Assembly (NCBI GenBank): GCA_037045225.1
Contig: JBAOHZ010000009.1
Location: forward strand, 744,001 to 808,000
Source of the DNA: Nitrospira sp.
GTDB lineage: Bacteria > Nitrospirota > Nitrospiria > Nitrospirales > Nitrospiraceae
Length of the DNA: 64,000 nucleotides
Direction of reading: 5' to 3'
Part shown: positions 1 to 8,209 of the stretch, piece by piece
Numbering within the stretch: the stretch's first letter is position 1
Layout of the letters: each line of letters begins with the position of its first letter
Notes under the pieces: generated by a model
Database searches by the model: none
The model's input: the letters and a program-made list of their open reading frames with translations, nothing else
What the model was told of the DNA's origin: nothing
Position numbers and translations under genes: made by a program

Positions 1-163
1 TCATGCGGACGTCAGGATGGGTCCGTTCAAATCCGGCACCGAGGCGATCAACGACACCCTTCACGCTGTGCGAGCCGGCAATCACGAATACTTCCTGCCC
101 GGCGCGTGCAGACCCTTCGCACAGGAGCAGACTTACGCACACGAGAGTCAGGAGCCTCACCAT
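1..163 (-). CDS. Periplasmic substrate-binding protein, N-terminal part (runs off the window)
   Basis: Reading the minus strand from an ATG at 163 gives about 54 codons with no stop before the window edge. The first ~20 residues form a signal peptide (MVRLLTLVCVSLLL, then a small-residue cleavage region ARAG). The mature part starts EVFVIAGSHSVKGVVDRL and continues as an F-E-R-T-H-P-D-V stretch, the pattern of phosphate-, molybdate- or tungstate-type ABC binding proteins. It lies 71 bp downstream of the XRE/PBP-like regulator on the same strand, so the two may be co-transcribed. The substrate cannot be decided from this fragment. Ribosome site weak. Confidence 0.6.
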   Translation of the reverse strand, partial: MVRLLTLVCVSLLLCEGSARAGQEVFVIAGSHSVKGVVDRLGAGFERTHPDVRM

Positions 164-234
164 GATCACTCTATTTCGAACTGTCATGTCACTCCGCTCC
201 GTTGGTGCCTGTCACACTACCGACGAGAACCGTT

Positions 235-1428
235 TCAATGCCCGCGTAGATCACGCACGGTTCCCGTCTCGCTCATGTCGTAGCCGCCAAGGGCATCGAT
301 TTCTGATCGAAAGGACCGACTGACCAGAACATTCAAAAATGCTTCAATGCCCGGATGGTCCTTGAGGTGCGCTTTCGGTACCACAAAATCGTAGCGCGCC
401 CGCTGAAGAGGAAGAAATCCGAGCCCGAAGAGATTGGCCGCCGCCCGCACTCCAACCGCCGCATCCGCATGACCTTCCGCAATGGTGCGAGCGACCTGAA
501 AATGGGAGCGCCCGATCTGGTCATACCCGAGAATCGTCCCTGGGGCGATGCCGGCGGAAGCCAACTGTTGATCGAGCAACAGGCGCGCACCCGCCCCCGC
601 TTCCCGATTGATCAGACTGATGTCGGCGCGAACGAGATCCTCGACTCCACGAATCGATTTCGGATTGCCCGGGGCGACCAACAGCCCTTCCTCCCAGACT
701 GCAAAGGTAATGATCAAGTACTCGTTGCCCTTGAGATGCCGACGCAGATAGGGAAGATTCGACTCTCCTGATTGTGCGTCCACGACGTGCACACCCGCCA
801 CGTGCACCTCACCCCGCTTCAGCGCGTCGATCGCGGCAGCGCTCCCGAGTGTCCATCCCACCACAGTGCAATCTTCCTTTTGCCGTCGAAGATAGTCGCC
901 TGCCAGAAACACCGACGGGTCGCAACCAGCCACGGCAATTTCCTGCTCAATCACACGGCGGTTACGCAGAAGTCGAACCTGAACGTGGCGGGATGAATGC
1001 TGAGACCGTTGCGATGAGTGAGCGTTCGGCAGCGCAAATCCGTCCGCAGGTACGGCGTAATTCATCACCTCCCCCAACTCGGCAACCGGTCGAACGATGA
1101 ATCGCGCACCCACTCGGGCCACCTTGACACGCGTAGGACTCTGGAGCACGTGCAGCGGAGCCGCAGCGGTGAACCATTCGCCCTCGACAATCTCTTCCTG
1201 AGGGAGCAGCCGGAAGAGATCTTCCACGCGACAGCCCAGGGCCTGCGCAAGCCGGAGTGCGACGGCAGTGGTCGGAAGATATTGATTGGTTTCGATGGCA
1301 TGGACGGCTTGCCGGGTAATACCGGCCTGGGCCGCAAGTTCGACACGGGAGAGACCCTTGGCCTGCCTGAGCTGACTCAGTAAATTTTCTACAAGCTGGG
1401 AATCGTCAGCAGAAACGTGTTTCGTCAT
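235..1428 (-). CDS. XRE-type regulator fused to a molybdate-binding-like sensor domain
   Basis: A 397-residue cytoplasmic regulator if read from the ATG at 1428. Residues about 12-70 form a Cro/C1-type helix-turn-helix (QAKGLSRVELAAQAGITRQA ... LGCRVEDLF). From about residue 110 the protein matches the pattern of the PBP-like domain of COG1910/PF12727, a cytoplasmic relative of periplasmic molybdate-binding proteins that senses a small ligand. A longer reading frame extends upstream to 1521 with possible starts at 1455 and 1461. I prefer 1428 because it begins directly before the conserved HTH and leaves the 1438-1465 inverted repeat outside the gene. It is divergent from the porin at 1655 and precedes a binding-protein gene on its own strand, which fits control of oxyanion uptake. 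The ligand (molybdate, tungstate, sulfate) is inferred from the family only. Confidence 0.8.
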   Translation of the reverse strand: MTKHVSADDSQLVENLLSQLRQAKGLSRVELAAQAGITRQAVHAIETNQYLPTTAVALRLAQALGCRVEDLFRLLPQEEIVEGEWFTAAAPLHVLQSPTRVKVARVGARFIVRPVAELGEVMNYAVPADGFALPNAHSSQRSQHSSRHVQVRLLRNRRVIEQEIAVAGCDPSVFLAGDYLRRQKEDCTVVGWTLGSAAAIDALKRGEVHVAGVHVVDAQSGESNLPYLRRHLKGNEYLIITFAVWEEGLLVAPGNPKSIRGVEDLVRADISLINREAGAGARLLLDQQLASAGIAPGTILGYDQIGRSHFQVARTIAEGHADAAVGVRAAANLFGLGFLPLQRARYDFVVPKAHLKDHPGIEAFLNVLVSRSFRSEIDALGGYDMSETGTVRDLRGH

Positions 1429-1437
1429 GGCGGACCG

Positions 1438-1465
1438 GACAATGACAGTATGCATTACCATTGTC
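1438..1465. promoter_or_regulatory. Inverted repeat, probable operator of the XRE regulator
   Basis: GACAATG at 1438-1444 and CATTGTC at 1459-1465 are perfect inverted copies separated by 14 bp that include ATGCAT. The site lies 10 bp upstream of the preferred start codon of the XRE regulator and within the divergent region toward the porin. Position and symmetry fit autoregulation; binding is inferred. Confidence 0.5.
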
Positions 1466-1524
1466 AAGTATTCTGTCGAATGGCAAGAAAGATCTGTTTT
1501 GCGAAGTTTCTTATTATCCAATTG

Positions 1525-1554
1525 TTGACAAACTTACATAACTTGATGTATTTA
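1525..1554 (+). promoter_or_regulatory. Sigma-70-like promoter of the porin gene
   Basis: TTGACA at 1525-1530 is followed after 18 bp by TATTTA at 1549-1554, in a markedly AT-rich stretch (about 1500-1620) that contrasts with the GC-rich surroundings. This leaves a leader of roughly 95 bp before the porin start at 1655. Confidence 0.45.
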
Positions 1555-1654
1555 ATTCCTCACCGGAATACAGATGTTTAATAAAAAGCATACGCATTAA
1601 TATTTTGTAAGGCATCAACAGTTTCGAATATAGCCAACTCGGAGGTTAGGTCAG

Positions 1655-3295
1655 ATGAGAGCCAACACGTTTTTGGGGATTGCCCTGGTGGCCGGCAGCT
1701 TGATCGCTGGAACCTTCACCTCCGTGCAAGCGGTCGAGGAAGGGCAGCTGGTTAAGAAGGATGGGAAGTGGGAATACTATTCAGGCGAAGACCCAGGCCT
1801 TAAATACCTATTCTTAAAAGGCATCATCAACCAGGAAGAATACGACAAGGGACTCAAGGTCCTCGAAAAGCGCGACCAGATCGCGAAGCCGAATTACACC
1901 ATCGACGTCAATAATGGACTGAACTTTCGCGTCGGCGACAAATTCTTCCTGAAGCTCCGACTGCTCACCCAGGTTCGGTACAGCCACAGTGCCTACAATG
2001 AAGGATGGGGCACCGTCGGCGATTCGAGAAATCCCGAGATCCTCGGCGGCCAGGTGGAATACCGCGCCATCAGGAGGCAAAGCGATTCCAACCAATTTAG
2101 CGTGCCGCGTGCCCGCCTCCAGTTTCTGGGCTACGCCTTCGACCCGGACTTTCGCTACAACATCTCCTGGGCTTTCGACCAGACAACCTCGAATCAGGAA
2201 GGCGGGAGCGGAAGGGCCGGACTGCTCGACGCCTATATCTCCTCCTGGCATATCCCCTGGTTGACCATTCAGGCCGGTCAACAGCGCGTCTGGTTCAATC
2301 GCGCGACCATCAGCTCGATGGCCACTTCAACTTTCGCCGACAACTTGATCGTGCAAAATGCCTTTGCCGCCAACCAGCAGAATAGCCGTGATATCGGCGT
2401 CAGCATTTCGAGCGACGAGGACCAGTACAAATTCAACTACGCATTCGGCCTCTGGGGAGGGGTCGGCGCGAATCTCGCCAGGGAAGGGACGTCCGTCAGT
2501 CAAAATGTGCTCCCCCAGACCGGAACACCCGGAGCCCCGGGGGCAGCAACGACCCGAACGTATAACTATGACACGCGCTTCATGACCGGTGAGATGATGT
2601 ATACCGCTCGGTTGCTGTACAAGATCGCCGGCAATCCTGGATACGGCCAGGGAGACATCCTGAATTCGCGCACCCTTCAATCGGCCATCGCCTTCGGCTA
2701 CGCCTATAACCCGGCGCAGAACTATCTCAGTTCAATCCGTTCCGACATTGTCGAGCGAGCCTACCGGCAGGCCGTCACCAAGGCATACAACGGCCGCTTG
2801 CTCGCCGGCGGAATCTGGGACTTCCAAACTTATGAAGTGGACTTCATCGCCAAGTATCAAGGCTGGTCGTTTCAGGCCGAAGGCTACTACCGGCACCAGA
2901 GACTGCGTAATGCCAACAGCGGCACCAGCCCCTTCGACCTCAACACCGTCCCATCAGCTCAATTCCTGGGCCCGGCCGTGAATCTCGGCCAAGCCTATGG
3001 ATGGTACGCGCAGGTGGGTAAATACATCATTCCACGAAAGCTCGAAGTGGCCGTACGATATGGATTCATGGATCCCTCAACGCAGCAGGTTGATGATCTG
3101 GTGAAGGAGTTCGGCGCCGCGATCAATTACAGCTTCGACGGCACCTACAACAACCGGCTCGTCGTCGATTATTCCAACATCACCCTGGGGAGCGGCGGCC
3201 GCGCCCCGGACCGGTTCCCGTTCGAGAGCCAGGCGGGATTCGGACGAGACCTCATCGAGAATCGCATCAATGTCCAATATCAGTTCTTTTTCTAG
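1655..3295 (+). CDS. OprO/OprP-type outer-membrane porin
   Basis: A 546-residue outer-membrane beta-barrel. The N-terminal ~26 residues are a signal peptide ending VQA. A short GKWEYYSGEDPGLKYLFLKG-type segment and a helical EEYDKGLKVLEKR stretch precede the barrel, as in phosphate-selective porins O and P. The barrel ends in a terminal phenylalanine (QYQFFF), the usual signal for barrel assembly. The ribosome site GGAGG lies about 10 bp before the ATG. It heads a run of plus-strand genes for binding proteins and a sulfate transporter, so it is a good candidate for the outer-membrane route of an oxyanion. Anion specificity is inference; OprP-like lysine ladders cannot be judged by eye. Confidence 0.85.
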   Translation: MRANTFLGIALVAGSLIAGTFTSVQAVEEGQLVKKDGKWEYYSGEDPGLKYLFLKGIINQEEYDKGLKVLEKRDQIAKPNYTIDVNNGLNFRVGDKFFLKLRLLTQVRYSHSAYNEGWGTVGDSRNPEILGGQVEYRAIRRQSDSNQFSVPRARLQFLGYAFDPDFRYNISWAFDQTTSNQEGGSGRAGLLDAYISSWHIPWLTIQAGQQRVWFNRATISSMATSTFADNLIVQNAFAANQQNSRDIGVSISSDEDQYKFNYAFGLWGGVGANLAREGTSVSQNVLPQTGTPGAPGAATTRTYNYDTRFMTGEMMYTARLLYKIAGNPGYGQGDILNSRTLQSAIAFGYAYNPAQNYLSSIRSDIVERAYRQAVTKAYNGRLLAGGIWDFQTYEVDFIAKYQGWSFQAEGYYRHQRLRNANSGTSPFDLNTVPSAQFLGPAVNLGQAYGWYAQVGKYIIPRKLEVAVRYGFMDPSTQQVDDLVKEFGAAINYSFDGTYNNRLVVDYSNITLGSGGRAPDRFPFESQAGFGRDLIENRINVQYQFFF

Positions 3296-3331
3296 GCAAC
3301 CTGACCCTGCGACCGTCACGGGAGGACGATC

Positions 3332-4156
3332 ATGACACGACGCAACACATTCTTCGGCATCTGGCTCCTCTTCAGTATGCTGATCGGCATCACCGGAGTG
3401 GTGCCGCCGGCCCATGCTCAACCGGAAGCATTGACCATTGCCGCCGCCAATAGCTTGAAAGACGCGCTCAGGAAAGTGCTGCCACGATTTGAGGCCGAGC
3501 ACCCTGGAATCAACGTGCGGGTGATCTACGGCCCCTCACAAAGCCTTCGCAAACAGATCGAAGAGGGCGCGCCGGTCGACATTTTCCTGCCGTCGCTCTT
3601 TGATGAAATCGATCAGCTCGAAACGAAAGGGCTAATCATTCAAGGCACCAAACGCGCCTTCGCCGGCACGTCGCTGGTCCTGATCACCGGGGTCGCGCTT
3701 CCCGCTCCAGTCGGGACGATTCATGACCTCGAAACCGTCCCTGTCCGGCGCATTGCGATCGGCGACCCCAAAACCTCGTCGGTGGGGAAAGTCGCCGCGC
3801 AGTTTTTGAAGTACAGCAAACTCGAACCCAAACTGAAGTCGCAATACGTCTTCGGTGAACACTCGCGCGCGGTCCTCGATCTCGTGGCCAAGGGCGAAGC
3901 CGAAGTCGGCGTCGTGTATCGCACCGATGCCGCCTCTAACGACAAGGTCCGCATACTGGATACGGCCCCGGTGGAATCCCACACGCCGGTCCGCTACGGC
4001 GTCGCCGCTGTATGGACGGCGAAAAACGTCTCCGGCGCAGGCGACTTCATTGAGTTCTTGCTCGCGCCCCAGACCCAGGCGCTCTTTCAGGAATATGGAT
4101 TCGATCGTGTCACAGAAGACGCTGGTCTCGTTCAGCGGCAGGAGGTGAAACAATGA
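3332..4156 (+). CDS. modA: ModA-like periplasmic oxyanion-binding protein
   Basis: A 274-residue exported protein. The signal peptide ends PPAHA around residue 29. The mature start LTIAAANSLKDALRKVLPRF is the classic beginning of molybdate-binding ModA proteins, and GDPKTSSVGKVA plus EAEVGVVYRTDA fit the second lobe. It delivers molybdate or a related anion to an ABC permease in the family. It follows the porin by 36 bp, and its stop overlaps the next gene by 4 bp. No modB or modC is present in the window, so either it serves the downstream CysTW permease or its partner is elsewhere. Confidence 0.8.
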   Translation: MTRRNTFFGIWLLFSMLIGITGVVPPAHAQPEALTIAAANSLKDALRKVLPRFEAEHPGINVRVIYGPSQSLRKQIEEGAPVDIFLPSLFDEIDQLETKGLIIQGTKRAFAGTSLVLITGVALPAPVGTIHDLETVPVRRIAIGDPKTSSVGKVAAQFLKYSKLEPKLKSQYVFGEHSRAVLDLVAKGEAEVGVVYRTDAASNDKVRILDTAPVESHTPVRYGVAAVWTAKNVSGAGDFIEFLLAPQTQALFQEYGFDRVTEDAGLVQRQEVKQ

Positions 4157-4884
4157 ACGGTATCCGAAGCACAGTACCGCACACGCACCCTTTATCGAGA
4201 CGGGTGTTACTCACTCTGATCGGACTGACCTTGGTCGCCGGTTGCGCCAGCAGGCCTGCGACACCACCCAAGACCGTGTATCAATCGGGATTGAGTCAAG
4301 TGCGTGTGGAACAGGACCCTGATGCGACAACCAACGCGCATCCCGCAACACTGACGGCGACCGAGGTCGGGACTTTACTTCGAGGAGTGCGCGCATGGGA
4401 GCGGCGAAACTTCCTGCATCGGTTGTTTGTCGGGGAAGCCGACCGCACCAGGGCATTCCGGAACGAGGAGATTACCGTGTTGGCGCCGCCGCTCGCGAAG
4501 GCGCTGGCACAGGCCGGTCCCACCGAACGGGCGTACTTCCACCTGAGCCATGCCACGGACCAGGGAGACGAAGAAACGACGACCGGCTGGATTTCCATCA
4601 GAGGGCCCGTTCTGCACCTCACCATCAGCGGCGTGCATGACCGGCACAGCCCCGGTCCGGACATCAGCAAATACGACCGGCAGCTGCCGAATATCCCCGA
4701 GGCCTCAGCCGCGCACGATGTGACGTTCGAGCCGGAGGAGTTTCTGGTCCAGGTGAGTTCAGGCGTACGCCTCTTCTCCCCTGATCAGCGAGAAGAGCTG
4801 CAGATTCGCTATCGAGAAGCGTTGTCGTCCATGCCGGTGCAACCCGGGCTGGAACGCGGAAGCGAAAGAAGTTCGCAGCCCTAG
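4153..4884 (+). CDS. Lipoprotein of unknown function
   Basis: A 243-residue protein with an N-terminal membrane segment ending in a lipobox (LVAGC, cysteine near residue 31), so it should be a lipid-anchored periplasmic or outer-membrane protein. I do not recognise the remainder. It contains a TGWISIRGPVLHLTISGVHD stretch that suggests a compact beta-rich fold and a charged tail. ATG overlaps the modA stop (ATGA), so the two are translationally coupled, which suggests a role in the same uptake system. Confidence 0.65.
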   Translation: MNGIRSTVPHTHPLSRRVLLTLIGLTLVAGCASRPATPPKTVYQSGLSQVRVEQDPDATTNAHPATLTATEVGTLLRGVRAWERRNFLHRLFVGEADRTRAFRNEEITVLAPPLAKALAQAGPTERAYFHLSHATDQGDEETTTGWISIRGPVLHLTISGVHDRHSPGPDISKYDRQLPNIPEASAAHDVTFEPEEFLVQVSSGVRLFSPDQREELQIRYREALSSMPVQPGLERGSERSSQP

Positions 4885-4913
4885 GGCGATCTGCGAGAGA
4901 GCAAGGAGATCCC

Positions 4914-5141
4914 ATGTCGATCCTGGTCGTCGGCGGCGATTCGGTCAGTGCCATCACAGAACGGGCCTACGCCGGCGGCCATGGATGCGTCGAACATTGG
5001 AGCGGACGCAAGACCAGGGATTTAACGAGGTCGATTCCCAAAGATACGGAGGCCGTGGTGCTGGATCGAGTCAACCACTGGAGCCGAGCCTGTACAGGCA
5101 GGCACGAGGATAATCGGTCCGCTCTCTATCGCAATATTTAG
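4914..5141 (+). CDS. Small DUF2325-like protein
   Basis: A 75-residue cytoplasmic protein starting MSILVVGGDSVSAI, then HWSGRKTRDL, IPKDTEAVVLDRVNH and a C-terminal LYRNI. The glycine-rich start, central G-R-K and the V-N-H motif fit DUF2325, a small Rossmann-like domain of unknown function. Length is a little short for the family (usually 85-100 residues), mostly in the C-terminal third. A GGAG ribosome site lies before the ATG. It follows the lipoprotein by 29 bp on the same strand. Confidence 0.5.
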   Translation: MSILVVGGDSVSAITERAYAGGHGCVEHWSGRKTRDLTRSIPKDTEAVVLDRVNHWSRACTGRHEDNRSALYRNI

Positions 5142-5187
5142 AGCTGTGCCCCTGAACGAACAGAATGGAGAAGAGAAGGGAACTCAC

Positions 5188-5265
5188 ATGACACCATTCC
5201 ATACGCCGATCATCTCAGCCCGATACCGTTTCTACGCACGCATGTGCGCGCCGCAGCCCTGTTGA
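5188..5265 (+). CDS. 25-codon leader peptide upstream of the sulfate transporter
   Basis: An ATG at 5188 has a good ribosome site (AAGGGA, about 6 bp upstream) and opens a 25-codon frame with the order M-T-P-F-H-T-P-I-I-S-A-R-Y-R-F-Y-A-R-M-C-A-P-Q-P-C, where the last sense codon is TGT directly before TGA. Two cysteines in the last six residues, immediately upstream of sulfate-import genes, recall cysteine-responsive leader peptides seen before sulfur genes in actinobacteria. A perfect hairpin follows at 5317-5333. I see the ORF, its ribosome site and the Cys codons; control by cysteine supply is inference. Confidence 0.5.
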   Translation: MTPFHTPIISARYRFYARMCAPQPC

Positions 5266-5316
5266 CCTTCGATCGACCGCACTGATCCGAACAGCGTGCC
5301 CGTGAAGAACCGTGAA

Positions 5317-5333
5317 GCAGGTCGCCGACCTGC
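5317..5333 (+). promoter_or_regulatory. Hairpin between the leader peptide and sbp
   Basis: GCAGGTCG and CGACCTGC form a perfect 8-bp inverted repeat around one base (a real loop would open the inner pairs). It sits 51 bp after the leader stop and 38 bp before the sbp start codon, where it could influence sbp translation or transcription. It lacks a T-run, so it is not an ordinary terminator. Confidence 0.35.
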
Positions 5334-5371
5334 CGAATCGCTATACGTGTGCCTTTATCAAGGAGAGCATC

Positions 5372-6400
5372 ATGACTTTCACGCATATCGTCAGCGCCCT
5401 TGCGATCGTACTCGGGTTGACCACCGTCACAGCCGCGCAGGCTGCTGAGTCGCCATCACTCTTGAACGTGTCCTACGACCCGACCCGCGAGTTGTACCAG
5501 GAATATAACGCCGCCTTCATCAAACATTGGAAGGAAAAGACCGGCCAGACCGTCGCCATCAAACAGTCACATGGCGGTTCAAGCAAACAGGCACGAGCGG
5601 TCATCGACGGCCTCGGCGCAGACGTGGTAACGCTCGCGCTCGCACAGGATATCGACGCCATCTCCCACCGGGCCGGTTTGCTCCCGGAAAACTGGCAGAC
5701 TCGCCTCCCCCACAACAGCGCACCGTATACCTCAACCATCATCTTCCTCGTGCGTAAAGGCAACCCGAAGGGCATCAAGGATTGGAGCGACCTGGTGCAG
5801 CCGGGCGTGGCGGTCATCACACCCAATCCGAAAACCTCCGGCGTCGCACGCTGGAACTACCTGGCGGCCTGGGGCTATGCCCTGAAACAAGCGGGCGGAG
5901 ACGACACCAAAGCGCGGGACTTCATCACCCGTCTTTACACGAACGTGCCGGTGCTCGACTCAGGCGCGCGGGGCGCCACAACCACTTTCGTGGAGCGTGG
6001 CATCGGCGATGTGCTGATCAATTGGGAAAATGAAATCCTCCTGGGCGGCGAAGAATTGGGCAAGAACAAATTCGATATCATCGTGCCCCCGGCCAGTATT
6101 CTCGCGGAGCCCACGGTCAGCCTGGTGGACAAGGTCGTCGACAAGAAGGGCACGAGAGCAGTGGCGCAAGCCTACCTGGAATATCTCTACTCCGACGCGG
6201 GGCAGGATATCGCGGCCAGACACTACTATCGCCCTCAATCCGCCACAGTGGCGGCCAAATATGCCGGTCAGTTTCCGAAGCTGACGCTGTTCACCATCAA
6301 TGAAGTGTCCGGCAGCTGGAATGTCGCCAACAAGGTCCACTTCGTGGACGGCGGCGTGTTCGACCAGGTCTATCAAGAGATTTCACGCACCAGAAAGTGA
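5372..6400 (+). CDS. sbp: Sulfate/thiosulfate-binding protein
   Basis: A 342-residue periplasmic protein. The start at 5372 is chosen for its AAGGAG site 6 bp upstream and the following signal peptide, which ends TAAQA. The mature region LLNVSYDPTRELYQEYNAAF, then KQSHGGSSKQARAVIDGLGADVVTLAL, is diagnostic of the Sbp/CysP family that captures sulfate or thiosulfate for the CysTWA transporter. GNPKGIKDWSDL and NPKTSGVARWNYLAAWGYA are further family motifs. It is first in an sbp-cysT-cysW-cysA run and is probably regulated through the leader region in front of it. Confidence 0.95.
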   Translation: MTFTHIVSALAIVLGLTTVTAAQAAESPSLLNVSYDPTRELYQEYNAAFIKHWKEKTGQTVAIKQSHGGSSKQARAVIDGLGADVVTLALAQDIDAISHRAGLLPENWQTRLPHNSAPYTSTIIFLVRKGNPKGIKDWSDLVQPGVAVITPNPKTSGVARWNYLAAWGYALKQAGGDDTKARDFITRLYTNVPVLDSGARGATTTFVERGIGDVLINWENEILLGGEELGKNKFDIIVPPASILAEPTVSLVDKVVDKKGTRAVAQAYLEYLYSDAGQDIAARHYYRPQSATVAAKYAGQFPKLTLFTINEVSGSWNVANKVHFVDGGVFDQVYQEISRTRK

Positions 6401-6418
6401 ACGCCCTTGTGTCGGCCC

Positions 6419-6443
6419 GGCCGGTGATCTGCGGTCACCGGCC
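6419..6443 (+). other. Intercistronic hairpin between sbp and cysT
   Basis: GGCCGGTGA (6419-6427) and TCACCGGCC (6435-6443) form a perfect 9-bp stem with a 7-base loop. No T-run follows, so it does not look like a terminator. Such hairpins after a binding-protein gene often protect the upstream mRNA and let the binding protein be made in excess over the membrane parts; that role is inferred. Confidence 0.55.
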
Positions 6444-6476
6444 GAACCGGCACACATGGCAACTCAAGGAGCCATC

Positions 6477-7313
6477 ATGTCGATCTTGTTGAAACAACCG
6501 ACGGTGTTACCGGGCTTCGGACTCACACTCGGGTTTACCCTGTTCTATCTCAGCCTGATCGTGTTGATTCCGTTAGCCGGTCTGTTCGTGAAGGCGTCTG
6601 CGCTGACAGGGGACCAATTCTGGCAGGCCGTCGCGGACCCGCGGACGGTGGCCTCTTACCAATTGACATTCGGGCTGTCCTTCGTGGCAGCCCTCATCAA
6701 TGCCGTCTTCGGCATCATCATCGCCTGGGTCCTCGTGCGCTATTCATTCCCGGGCAGGAAATTCGTGGATGCGCTGGTCGATCTTCCCTTCGCGCTCCCG
6801 ACTGCCGTGGCCGGCATCGCCCTGACCGCCGTGTTCTCCGTCAACGGATGGATCGGCCAATATCTGGAGCCGCTGGGGATCAAGGTCGCATTCACACCGC
6901 TGGGCGTGCTGGTCGCCCTGACCTTTATCGGCCTCCCCTTCGTGGTGCGAACCGTCCAGCCGGTCATCCAGGATCTCGAAAAAGAAATCGAAGAGGCGGC
7001 CGCCAGCCTCGGCGCGACCCGTTGGAAAACCATTACCAAGGTGATCTTTCCTGAGGTGTTTCCCGCGCTGTTGACCGGTTTCACCTCCGCCTTCGCCAGG
7101 GCGCTGGGAGAGTATGGGTCCGTCGTCTTCATATCCGGCAACATGCCGATGCGGACGGAAATCACGCCGTTGATCATCATCACGAAACTGGAACAGTACG
7201 ACTATGCCGGAGCGGCAGCCATCGCGGTCGTCATGCTGGTGGCCTCATTTATTCTGCTCCTGATCATCAACGGGCTGCAGTGGTGGAGTGGCAGACGGCA
7301 AGTGGCAGTGTAA
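6477..7313 (+). CDS. cysT: Sulfate ABC transporter permease CysT
   Basis: A 278-residue inner-membrane protein with about six hydrophobic segments. The cytoplasmic EAA loop, which contacts the ATPase, is visible as EEAAASLGATRWKTITKVIF. Together with CysW it forms the channel for sulfate and thiosulfate. The start at 6477 has an AAGGAG site; the open frame extends upstream into sbp without meaning. It is followed by cysW after 17 bp. Confidence 0.93.
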   Translation: MSILLKQPTVLPGFGLTLGFTLFYLSLIVLIPLAGLFVKASALTGDQFWQAVADPRTVASYQLTFGLSFVAALINAVFGIIIAWVLVRYSFPGRKFVDALVDLPFALPTAVAGIALTAVFSVNGWIGQYLEPLGIKVAFTPLGVLVALTFIGLPFVVRTVQPVIQDLEKEIEEAAASLGATRWKTITKVIFPEVFPALLTGFTSAFARALGEYGSVVFISGNMPMRTEITPLIIITKLEQYDYAGAAAIAVVMLVASFILLLIINGLQWWSGRRQVAV

Positions 7314-7330
7314 TCGAACAGGGAGGGATT

Positions 7331-8209
7331 ATGACAACCGGTGCCTTAAGCTTGGACAAAGGAGTGCCCCGTATCGCCTCGACCGTGGCCGAGCCGGTCC
7401 TTGTGCGCCTGACGCTGATCCTGGTTTCGTTGACGTTCCTGGGGTTCTTCCTCTTCGTGCCGCTGGCGGCCATTCTCTTCGAGGCGCTCAAGCACGGCCT
7501 CGGCGCCTATCTGACCTCGTTTCAGGAACCGGATGCGATCGCCGCAATTCAACTGACACTCCTGGCAACGGCCATTGCCCTCCCGCTGAATGTCGTTTTC
7601 GGCGTCTCGGCCGCCTGGGCGATCGCGAAATTCGAGTTTTGGGGCAAGCAGGTCTTGATCACCTTGATCGACCTTCCATTCTCCGTCTCGCCGGTGGTCG
7701 CGGGATTGATCTATGTGCTGCTCTTCGGCTTGCAGGGCGCCCTCGGTCCCTGGCTGGCCGCACACGACATCAAGATCATCTTCGCCGTCCCTGGCATCGT
7801 GCTGGCCACCATTTTCGTCACCTTTCCCTTCGTGGCGCGCGAACTGATTCCGCACATGCAGGCGCAGGGTAAGGACGAAGAGGAAGCGGCGCTCGTGCTG
7901 GGCGCCACCGGCTGGCAGACCTTCTGGCGCGTGACCCTTCCCTCCATCAAATGGAGCCTGCTGTACGGGGTCATTCTCTGCAACGCGCGCGCCATGGGAG
8001 AGTTCGGCGCGGTCTCGGTCGTGTCCGGGCACATTCGCGGCGAGACCAATACGATGCCGTTGCATGTGGAGATTCTCTACAACGAATACAACTACGTCGC
8101 CGCCTTTGCCGTCGCCTCCCTGCTGGCCTTGTTGTCGCTGGTTACTCTGGCCGCCAAGAGCCTGGTGGAATGGACCTCATCGGTAGAACAGAAGGAGACC
8201 CACGCATGA
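7331..8209 (+). CDS. cysW: Sulfate ABC transporter permease CysW
   Basis: A 292-residue inner-membrane protein, second half of the sulfate channel. It shows the CysW features FVTFPFVARELIPHMQAQG, the EAA loop EEEAALVLGATGWQTFWRV and ARAMGEFGAVSVVSGHIRG. A GGGAGGG ribosome site lies before the ATG. Its stop overlaps the cysA start (ATGA), so the two are coupled. Confidence 0.94.
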   Translation: MTTGALSLDKGVPRIASTVAEPVLVRLTLILVSLTFLGFFLFVPLAAILFEALKHGLGAYLTSFQEPDAIAAIQLTLLATAIALPLNVVFGVSAAWAIAKFEFWGKQVLITLIDLPFSVSPVVAGLIYVLLFGLQGALGPWLAAHDIKIIFAVPGIVLATIFVTFPFVARELIPHMQAQGKDEEEAALVLGATGWQTFWRVTLPSIKWSLLYGVILCNARAMGEFGAVSVVSGHIRGETNTMPLHVEILYNEYNYVAAFAVASLLALLSLVTLAAKSLVEWTSSVEQKETHA

